Assembly (NCBI GenBank): GCA_030426385.1
Contig: JAUHYI010000043.1
Span: forward strand, 1-39,446
DNA: 39,446 nucleotides
Direction of reading: 5' to 3'
Source of the DNA: Phycisphaerae bacterium
GTDB taxonomy: Bacteria > Planctomycetota > Phycisphaerae > Phycisphaerales > Phycisphaeraceae
In this document: positions 33,254 through 39,446 of the stretch, piece after piece
How the letters are laid out: each line of letters opens with the position of its first letter
Position numbering within the stretch: position 1 is the stretch's first letter
Notes under the pieces: generated by a model
What the model was told of the DNA's origin: nothing
Seen by the model: the letters and a program-made list of their open reading frames with translations, nothing else
Databases searched by the model: none
Program-made: the position numbers and the translations under genes

Positions 33254-34351
33254 ATGTATCAGATTAGGTTTACGATCAGGGAACGTCGTGCGCTCGTGTG
33301 GCTGCTGGCACTGTGGTGTGGCGGTCTATTTGGCGAGTGGCCTGGGCTGGGGATGCTCAGCGGGCTGACCGATTCGGTGGCGTGGGCACAGGAAGAATAT
33401 CGGCTCGATGGTGGACAATGGACGCGTCAGACGGAATTCGACCCAGCCACGCCCGAGGGACAGTTGCAAGCGATCCGCAAAGCGATTGCTGAAGATCGAG
33501 CCGGACGTGCCAAAAAGTTGGCCGACCGATGGATTAAATCCAACCCACGGCATCCGCAATTGGTCGAAGCCTATCTATTGCGAGGCGATGCGTTGGTGTT
33601 GATGGGCAAGTATTACCATTCGCTGTTCGACTATGAATATGTGATTCGCACGTATCCGGGGACCGAACAATTTAATTCGGCAATCGAACGGGAATACGAA
33701 TTAGCCCGACGGTTTACCGGGTTGGATACCAATGGACAGATGCTCAAGCGAAAATTTCTGGGGCTACGCTGGATACCAACCGACGGCGAAGGCGAGGAAA
33801 TTTTTATCCGCACGCAGGAACGGGCCCCGGGTAGTGAAATCGGCGAGCGGGCGAGCCTATCGCTGGCAGATTACTATTTCCAACAATCGGAAATGGTGAC
33901 CGCTGCAGAGGCATACGATTTATTTCTGACGAATTATCCAGAAAGCCGACACCGCGAACGGGCGATGTTGCGACTGATTCAAGCGAACCTGGCGACGTTC
34001 AAGGGACCGCGTTTTGATACGACGGGTTTGATCGAAGCGCAGCAACGATTGCTCACGTTCGAGGCGGAATACCCCGCGTCGGCCGAGCGCATCGGGTCGG
34101 ATGCGCTGCGGGTGCGAATTCGTGAATCGGTGGCCCGCAAGTCCTACGAAATTGGGCGATGGTACGAACAGCGAAGCGAGCCGTTCAGCGCGGTGTACAT
34201 GTATCAACGGGTGGTCCAACAATTCCCCCAAACCGCGGCGGCCCAGGCATCTTTGGAACGCTTGGGCAAATTGGATCCAGCCCGCTATGCCGATGCGATT
34301 GGTGCGAAACGTCCGAGTGGGTCCGCCGGATTGCCTGGGGATGAATTATGA
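33254..34351 (+). CDS. bamD: BamD-like outer-membrane assembly protein (TPR)
   Basis: A 365-residue exported protein with tetratricopeptide-like repeats, of the BamD/YfiO type that recruits BamA substrates for outer-membrane beta-barrel insertion. A long hydrophobic N-terminus ends near DSVAWAQ, cut before EEYRL; no lipobox Cys is visible, unlike classical BamD. Repeats include HPQLVEAYLLRGDALVLMGK, then YYHSLFDYEYVIRTYPGT, then GERASLSLADYYFQQSEMVT, then AAEAYDLFLTNYPESRHRER. The start at 33254 is chosen over 33167, which would add a Gly-rich segment encoded by the G-tract. It overlaps lptE by ATGA, implying translational coupling. Confidence 0.82.
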   Translation: MYQIRFTIRERRALVWLLALWCGGLFGEWPGLGMLSGLTDSVAWAQEEYRLDGGQWTRQTEFDPATPEGQLQAIRKAIAEDRAGRAKKLADRWIKSNPRHPQLVEAYLLRGDALVLMGKYYHSLFDYEYVIRTYPGTEQFNSAIEREYELARRFTGLDTNGQMLKRKFLGLRWIPTDGEGEEIFIRTQERAPGSEIGERASLSLADYYFQQSEMVTAAEAYDLFLTNYPESRHRERAMLRLIQANLATFKGPRFDTTGLIEAQQRLLTFEAEYPASAERIGSDALRVRIRESVARKSYEIGRWYEQRSEPFSAVYMYQRVVQQFPQTAAAQASLERLGKLDPARYADAIGAKRPSGSAGLPGDEL

Positions 34352-34890
34352 AGTGCATGAAATTGGCTGGACGTTTACATCATGCAAGCGTGTTTGTGCG
34401 CGTGGGTCTGTTGGCAGGATTGCTGTCAATCGCCAGCGGGTGTGGCTATTCCTCGTCGCAAGCGCATTTTCCCGAAGATGTAGCAACGGTGGCAGTGCCG
34501 ATATTCGGGAACACCACCTTTTATCGGTACGTGGAGCGGGACCTGACCGAAGCCTTGATCAAAACGATCGAACTGCGAACGCCCTATAAGGTGGTGGACC
34601 GTTCACGTTCGGATACGTTGATGGAAGGCGTGGTGGTGGGCGTGGAACAACGCCAGATCATCCGCACGCCTGAAGTGGGCTATCCACAGGAAATGGAAAT
34701 CTCGCTGACGATCGACTGGACGTGGACGGATCAGCGAACGGGCCGGATCATCCGCAGCCGAAAAGGCTTGCAAACGGTGGGTCGATATATTCCGCGTCTC
34801 GGCGTGGACGAATCGATCCAGGTCGGGCATCACGAAGCCACCAATCGCATGGCCACACATCTGGTGGATGCCATGCGTGGCGAATGGTGA
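34348..34890 (+). CDS. lptE: LPS-assembly lipoprotein LptE homologue
   Basis: A 180-residue lipoprotein. A signal sequence ends in SIASGC with Cys32 as the probable lipidated residue. The mature part starts GYSSSQAHFPEDVATVAVPI, then FGNTTFYRYVERDLTEALIK, then TPYKVVDRSRSDTLMEGVVV, the pattern of LptE (the partner of LptD in delivering LPS to the outer leaflet). The start overlaps the bamD stop (ATGA); a second Met at codon 4 is possible. Together with BamD it supports a diderm envelope. Confidence 0.85.
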   Translation: MKCMKLAGRLHHASVFVRVGLLAGLLSIASGCGYSSSQAHFPEDVATVAVPIFGNTTFYRYVERDLTEALIKTIELRTPYKVVDRSRSDTLMEGVVVGVEQRQIIRTPEVGYPQEMEISLTIDWTWTDQRTGRIIRSRKGLQTVGRYIPRLGVDESIQVGHHEATNRMATHLVDAMRGEW

Positions 34891-35241
34891 TTGGTATAGG
34901 CGTGATTAAAGAGGGGGAAAAATATCGCGGGGGCATTGAGGGGCAAATGCGAGAAGGAATGTGTGGGGTTGGTGGGGGGGGTTGGGGGGCATGTGGGGGG
35001 GATAACTAGAATAGTGCGTGTATTGGCAGGAATTGCCGTATCCGCATTGCTAAGATGTCGATAAGGCAACCAATACGGCAGCACGATCAGGGGTTGATCG
35101 AGCGTGCCAGAATCTGGATTGCGGTGGCAAGTATGATGTAGGCCGAACCGGAAGGGTTTGACAGGTCCGATCATACGAGCGTGGTCCGCATCCTGACGTT
35201 TTCGTGGCGAATTTTCTGACGATCAAAAAGGCGACCCGTGC
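34891..35241. other. Intergenic leader region of ftsH
   Basis: This holds the G-rich tract above and then about 235 bases without an obvious gene. No convincing promoter hexamer pair or small RNA was identified. A ribosome site AAAAAGG lies just ahead of ftsH. Confidence 0.4.
34965..35004 (+). promoter_or_regulatory. G-rich tract upstream of ftsH
   Basis: GTGGGGTTGGTGGGGGGGGT, TGGGGGGCATG and TGGGGGGGAT on the coding strand: four G-runs that fit a quadruplex pattern, between lptE and ftsH. It is about 240 bases upstream of the ftsH start. Confidence 0.5.
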
Positions 35242-37416
35242 ATGTCCGATATCAGTTTGTACCAATACGACAAAAACGAATCTCCCAAAAAGCAAGGCAC
35301 GTCGTCAAGCGATGGCCCGAAGGATTCCGATTCGCAAGGCGATGATTCATCGTCCGAGAATGCCAAGGGAAAATCCGACAACGCCAAAGGTGGGTCGGGC
35401 AGTGGTGGCCCCGGCGGAAAGGGGCCGCAGAATTTCCTGTCACGTAACAGCATGGTCTGGATGATTGTCGCCCTGGGCGTCATCATGTTGCTGTTCATGA
35501 TGAATGGCAATGCCCAGCGAGCTGACGAAGTCACCTGGCAGGACTTTCTCAAATTCGTCGAACAAGGCGCATTCGAAGACGAGATCGTCGTCAAAGAATA
35601 CGAAGCGGTAGGCGTGCTCAAAAAAGGCACCGCAGGCCGAAAGGAAACCCCTACCCCGGAAACCCCGGATCGTGTGTCGACCAAGATCACCCCGGACCTG
35701 CGCGAGTATTTCGTCACGCGCATGCAGGCATTGAATCCGCAAGTGGTATTCGTGCCGGAGAACAACACGTCGATCCTGCTGCCATTTTTGTTGAACTGGG
35801 GGCCATTGATTGTCATTCTGTTTTTGATTTATTTTTTCGTATTCCGAAGCATTCGCAGCGGCGGTGGTGGCCCGGGCATGTTGGGGCAATTTGGTCGATC
35901 AAAACACAAGTTGCTCAACAAAGAACATTCCAATGTCACCCTGGCGGACGTGGCGGGTATCGATGAAGCCAAGGACGAAGTCGGCGAGATTATCGAATTC
36001 CTCAAGCATCCGAAAAAATTCCAACGACTGGGCGGGCGCGTGCCCCGTGGTGTGTTGCTGATCGGCTCGCCGGGCTGCGGTAAAACGTTGCTCGCCAAAG
36101 CCGTGGCAGGTGAAGCGGAAGTTCCGTTTTTCTCAATCAGCGGTTCGGATTTCGTGGAAATGTTTGTCGGCGTAGGTGCCTCGCGTGTGCGCGATCTATT
36201 TAAGAGCGCCAAAGATTCCTCGCCTTGCATCATTTTCCTGGATGAAATCGACGCGGTCGGCCGCAAGCGTGGCAGCGGATTCAACTCCGGCGGCCACGAC
36301 GAACGCGAGCAAACGCTCAATGCGATTCTGGTGGAGATGGATGGATTCGACAGCAGCGATCAGGTGATCGTGATTGCCGCGACCAACCGTGGCGATGTGC
36401 TGGATCCGGCGCTGGTACGTCCGGGGCGTTTCGATCGTCAGATTGATGTGCCGTTGCCCGACGTGAAGGGTCGCATGGAAATCCTGAAGGTTCATAGCCG
36501 CCGGGTGAAAATGAGCCCCGATGTTGATCTGGAAAAAGTTGCGCGTGGCACGCCGATGTTTTCCGGTGCGGAGTTGGCGGCCATCATCAACGAAGCGGCC
36601 ATCGGCGCGACGTTGCTGGAAAAAGATTACGTGGAGTTGGAAGACCTGGAAGAAGCGCGTGACAAAGTGCGTTGGGGCCGAGCCCGCAAGAGCCAGGTGA
36701 TCGACGATGAAGAAAAGAAAGTGATTGCGTACCACGAAGCGGGCCACGCGATCGTGATGAATTTCGACGAGGATTCCGAACCGTTGCACAAGGTGACGAT
36801 CATTCCGCGTGGTCAGGCACTGGGTGTGACATTCATGTTGCCGGAAAAAGACAAGCATATTCACACGAAAAAACAATTGATGGCGCGGCTGCGTGTGTGT
36901 TATGGCGGACGTATTGCCGAGCAGATGTTCTGCGATGATATTGCCAGCGGTGCTGCCGGTGATATCCAACAGGCCTCGCGCATTGCCCGGGCCATGATCA
37001 CCGAATATGGCATGAGCGATGACCTGGGCTTCCTGCTGTATGGCACGGACGAGTCGAGCAATCCCTGGGAACAACCCGACAAAAAATACAGCGAAGAAAC
37101 CGCCAAGAAGATTGACGCGGAAGTGAAGAAACTGATCGACCGCACGTACAACGAAACACAACAACTGTTGGCCCAGCATCGCGATCAAGTCGAAGCCTTG
37201 GCCCAGGCGTTATTGAAATATGAAACGCTCAACAAATCGGAAGTCGATCGCCTGATGCGCGGTGAAGAACTGAGCAAGCCAACCGTGGGCGACCTGTTGA
37301 AAGCCGAACAGGAAAAAACGAAATCCGAAACCGCCCCACCGTCTTCGTCTGACAGCTCGTCAAAAGATGGCGAATCCGGCGAATCATTAGATGGACCGAT
37401 GCCAAGTCCTGCGTGA
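35242..37416 (+). CDS. ftsH: ATP-dependent zinc metalloprotease FtsH
   Basis: A 724-residue membrane AAA+ protease that degrades misfolded membrane and some soluble proteins. A ~65-residue Ser/Gly/Asp-rich N-terminal extension precedes two transmembrane helices ([18 protein letters not shown] and [20 protein letters not shown]). Walker A is GSPGCGKT (residues 275-282; usual GPPGTGKT), Walker B is CIIFLDEID, and the second region of homology is [20 protein letters not shown]. The zinc site HEAGH is residues 498-502, with the third ligand expected in [10 protein letters not shown]. The C-terminal ~40 residues are Ser/Asp-rich. Start has AAAAAGG 10 bases upstream. The protein is longer than the typical 610-650 residues because of both tails. 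Confidence 0.97.
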   Translation: MSDISLYQYDKNESPKKQGTSSSDGPKDSDSQGDDSSSENAKGKSDNAKGGSGSGGPGGKGPQNFLSRNSMVWMIVALGVIMLLFMMNGNAQRADEVTWQDFLKFVEQGAFEDEIVVKEYEAVGVLKKGTAGRKETPTPETPDRVSTKITPDLREYFVTRMQALNPQVVFVPENNTSILLPFLLNWGPLIVILFLIYFFVFRSIRSGGGGPGMLGQFGRSKHKLLNKEHSNVTLADVAGIDEAKDEVGEIIEFLKHPKKFQRLGGRVPRGVLLIGSPGCGKTLLAKAVAGEAEVPFFSISGSDFVEMFVGVGASRVRDLFKSAKDSSPCIIFLDEIDAVGRKRGSGFNSGGHDEREQTLNAILVEMDGFDSSDQVIVIAATNRGDVLDPALVRPGRFDRQIDVPLPDVKGRMEILKVHSRRVKMSPDVDLEKVARGTPMFSGAELAAIINEAAIGATLLEKDYVELEDLEEARDKVRWGRARKSQVIDDEEKKVIAYHEAGHAIVMNFDEDSEPLHKVTIIPRGQALGVTFMLPEKDKHIHTKKQLMARLRVCYGGRIAEQMFCDDIASGAAGDIQQASRIARAMITEYGMSDDLGFLLYGTDESSNPWEQPDKKYSEETAKKIDAEVKKLIDRTYNETQQLLAQHRDQVEALAQALLKYETLNKSEVDRLMRGEELSKPTVGDLLKAEQEKTKSETAPPSSSDSSSKDGESGESLDGPMPSPA

Positions 37417-37437
37417 TCCGTCCCGCGTGAGTCGTTT

Positions 37438-38370
37438 ATGTCCGATGCGCCACTGCAAATTGATGCGGCCGGTCGATTGCAACAGGACCTGCCATGCGTG
37501 CGCTGCGGGTACAACCTGCGCGGGCAATTTCAATATGGCAACTGTCCGGAATGCGAAACGCGAGTCAAGCGCTCGCTCTCAGGATCACTGCTGCGCGTCG
37601 CCGCGCCGTGGTGGGTTTCGGGTTTAGCCACGGGCATGTTGATCATCGCAGTGTGGGTGTCGGTGATGATGTTGTGCCAATCGATTGAACTGTTACTGTT
37701 CGATCGCCTGACGGAAAACATGGTGCCGGGCATCGACGACGCGGCCATTGCATCCGTCTATCGCAAAACGCAATTAATGCGAATAATCCCTGCATTTTTA
37801 GGGTTTTTCGGCGTGTGGCAATTGACCGCAGCGGACCCCATTGCCATAAACACCACGCCACGCGAGCGGCAAACCGTGCGCTTACTGGCACGCTATGCCA
37901 TGGCGGGCACGTTCGCCCTGTTGCTGTTACAGGTATGCGTCACGTTTTTATACGCACTGACTTCCGAATGGATCGCTGGCTTACAATTGGTCATGCTCAT
38001 CGTCGGCACGGTCGGACTGTTCATGCTGTTCGAATATGCACGACGCTTGGCGTTGCGCTTACCCAACCATCAACTCGCACGACAAACCCGTCTCGTCATG
38101 TTCGGCGTCATCATCCTCTGGTACCTCACCGCGCCCGTGGCCATCGGACACGCCGCATTGGCGGCCATCGGTATTATTCAACCGCTCACCATCAGCCCGC
38201 ACTGGGGAATCAGCATCGCCATCGCCGGCTTATTGTTCGGCACCTGGGCGATCGTTTTAGCCGTGTGGTATCGCCATGATTTTAATCAGGCCGCCATCGC
38301 ATCCGAAAAAACATGGGACGCCGACAGGGCTGACATTTCCCAACGCCCTACCCAGCACGATCACGCTTAA
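37438..38370 (+). CDS. Zinc-ribbon multi-pass membrane protein
   Basis: A 310-residue integral membrane protein. An N-terminal zinc ribbon is formed by C20-x-x-C23 and C36-x-x-C39 (PCVRCGYNLRG ... NCPEC), a motif common in planctomycete proteins. Several hydrophobic segments follow (for example GLATGMLIIAVWVSVMML, IPAFLGFFGVWQL, AMAGTFALLLLQVCVTFLYA, LQLVMLIVGTVGLFMLF, VMFGVIILWYLTAPVAIG, ISIAIAGLLFGTWAIVLAVW). It follows ftsH by 21 bases and may share its transcript, but the function is unknown. Its stop overlaps the stop of the convergent NeuB gene by four bases. Confidence 0.75.
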   Translation: MSDAPLQIDAAGRLQQDLPCVRCGYNLRGQFQYGNCPECETRVKRSLSGSLLRVAAPWWVSGLATGMLIIAVWVSVMMLCQSIELLLFDRLTENMVPGIDDAAIASVYRKTQLMRIIPAFLGFFGVWQLTAADPIAINTTPRERQTVRLLARYAMAGTFALLLLQVCVTFLYALTSEWIAGLQLVMLIVGTVGLFMLFEYARRLALRLPNHQLARQTRLVMFGVIILWYLTAPVAIGHAALAAIGIIQPLTISPHWGISIAIAGLLFGTWAIVLAVWYRHDFNQAAIASEKTWDADRADISQRPTQHDHA

Positions 38371-39407
38371 CCCGCCAGATCTTCGTCGTGCAACAAATCA
38401 TTGGCCACCACCGCACGCGACAACGTGCGCCCCAGCACTTCATCAAATCGCGCTGCCACAATGCCACTGCCCGGGCGCTTAACCGTCAGGTCTTCAGCAC
38501 TCAACACATGACCCGCAGGCAAATCACGCAACGCACACACCGACTGGCGACTGGTGTGACGCACATTGCGTTCATCCTCGGCCACGGCTTTGCTGATACG
38601 GCCCATGGTTTCCACCGCCGCGTGCACATGCGAGACATACGCGGCCAACTGCGCCGGATCACTACTGGCTGAATGATCCGGGCCGGCGGCAGCGCGGTCA
38701 TACGTCAGATGTTTTTCAATCACACACGCTCCGGCAGCCACGGCCAACGCGCCGGTGGTTTCCGACGGCGTGTGATCGCTGTAGCCGATCGCCATGTCAG
38801 GAAAATGCGCACGCATCGCCATGATCCCACCCAATGCCGCATCGGCCACCGGCGTGGGGTATCGACTTACGCATTGCAACATCGCGCCCCCGCTACGCTG
38901 GGCATAACCCGAAGCGATATCCAATTCGTCCAACGACGCGGTCCCCGTAGAAATCACAATCGGTTTGTTCAGCCCCGCCGCCGCACGCAACAACGGCACG
39001 TTCACCGCATCGGGCGAAGCAATCTTCACGATATCCACCGGCAAGGCTTCGATCACTGCCACGTCGGCCACACTGAACGGCGTCACCACAAATTTCAAGC
39101 CCAAACGATGCGCTAATTCCGCACAGCGTCCTAACTCGTCCACGCCGATCTGCAGCCGTTCCAACATTTCGAACACATCGGTTTCGCTGTCATATTGATA
39201 CATGGCCAGCACCGCTTGGTTGGATAACAAATGGCGCGGATCGAAACATTGAAACTTCACCGCGTCCACACCCGTGCCCGCCGCAGATTCCACCAGTTGC
39301 AAAGCCCGATCCACATCGCCGTCGTGATTCACGCCGATCTCTGCGATCACAAACACCCGCGCAGCCTGGTCAATCGTGGCATGATGAAACAGGGGATTTG
39401 ATGTCAT
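38367..39407 (-). CDS. NeuB-type N-acetylneuraminate/pseudaminate synthase
   Basis: A 346-residue enzyme that condenses phosphoenolpyruvate with an N-acyl-hexosamine to make a nonulosonic (sialic-like) acid. The barrel begins VFVIAEIGVNHDGDVDRALQ, then DAVKFQCFDPRHL. KFVVTPFSVADVAVIEAL and DIVKIASPDAVNVPLL carry active-site parts, and IGYSDHTPSE and ACVIEKHLTYD are characteristic. The C-terminal SAF/antifreeze-like domain (about residues 275-340: QSVCALRDLPAGHVLSAEDL) completes the NeuB architecture. The start at 39407 is preferred over 39446 because residues before it look non-conserved and GGAA lies upstream. The gene could extend left of the window only if the upstream frame is used. Products of nonulosonic acid synthesis usually decorate surface polysaccharides or flagellin; context here does not say which. 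Confidence 0.9.
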   Translation of the reverse strand: MTSNPLFHHATIDQAARVFVIAEIGVNHDGDVDRALQLVESAAGTGVDAVKFQCFDPRHLLSNQAVLAMYQYDSETDVFEMLERLQIGVDELGRCAELAHRLGLKFVVTPFSVADVAVIEALPVDIVKIASPDAVNVPLLRAAAGLNKPIVISTGTASLDELDIASGYAQRSGGAMLQCVSRYPTPVADAALGGIMAMRAHFPDMAIGYSDHTPSETTGALAVAAGACVIEKHLTYDRAAAGPDHSASSDPAQLAAYVSHVHAAVETMGRISKAVAEDERNVRHTSRQSVCALRDLPAGHVLSAEDLTVKRPGSGIVAARFDEVLGRTLSRAVVANDLLHDEDLAG

Positions 39408-39446
39408 AACTGGTTCCGTCCGGCAGCATCGTCCCGCGATATACAT

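Noticed and set aside
36196-37188. 330-residue minus-strand ORF inside ftsH
   Set aside because: Shadow of the FtsH frame with no motif of its own.

Overview
The window looks like chromosomal DNA from a planctomycete, most likely of the Phycisphaerae type. This is inferred from family content, not from a marker gene. The supporting features are: three secreted proteins ending in PEP-CTERM sorting signals; a type II pseudopilin-like protein with the H-x9-DG ending common in planctomycetes; a zinc-ribbon membrane protein with the CxxCGYNLRG motif; many secreted carbohydrate-active proteins with LacI and GntR regulators; and a BamD-LptE pair showing an outer membrane. Moderately high G+C and long intergenic regions full of repeats fit the same picture.

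Layout. Positions 1-3250 are a graveyard of mobile DNA: the 3' end of an IS5/IS4-type insertion sequence, then a decayed Mu-like transposon (transposase C-terminus, frameshifted MuB/TniB-like ATPase, small gene), then an IS3 remnant with a nonsense codon. Positions 3725-6095 hold a sugar-acid pair: an enolase-superfamily dehydratase and a 2-hydroxyacid dehydrogenase. Positions 6450-10081 hold a secreted glycoside-hydrolase-like/HEAT protein and a PEP-CTERM protein. A full copy of the IS seen at the left edge lies at 10587-11609 in the opposite orientation. Positions 11905-16277 hold a putative lipoprotein, a YfiM-like periplasmic protein, a Gfo/Idh/MocA oxidoreductase and a block of dispersed palindromic repeats. 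Positions 16278-29953 form the most coherent functional block: a LamG protein, a PEP-CTERM protein, a giant GH123-like (DUF4091) protein, a pseudopilin-like protein, a LacI regulator with twin palindromic operators, a NagB-like isomerase, a GntR regulator, a neutral-ceramidase-like protein and a GH2 enzyme. I read it as a glycan or amino-sugar utilisation region, possibly for a glycoconjugate. Positions 30718-32761 hold a PEP-CTERM protein, a GNAT acetyltransferase and tRNA-Lys(CTT). Positions 33254-39407 are core envelope genes: bamD, lptE, ftsH, a zinc-ribbon membrane protein and a NeuB-type sialic-acid synthase.

The most unusual structure is intergenic. The IS sits at TTAA in the centre of a dispersed palindrome (both visible insertions, with an unoccupied copy near 15985). 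Two further palindromic repeat families recur beside it. At least eight very C-rich or G-rich tracts lie between genes, two of them on the coding strand just upstream of bamD and ftsH with strong G-quadruplex potential.

All function calls come from reading motifs by eye; no database search was possible.
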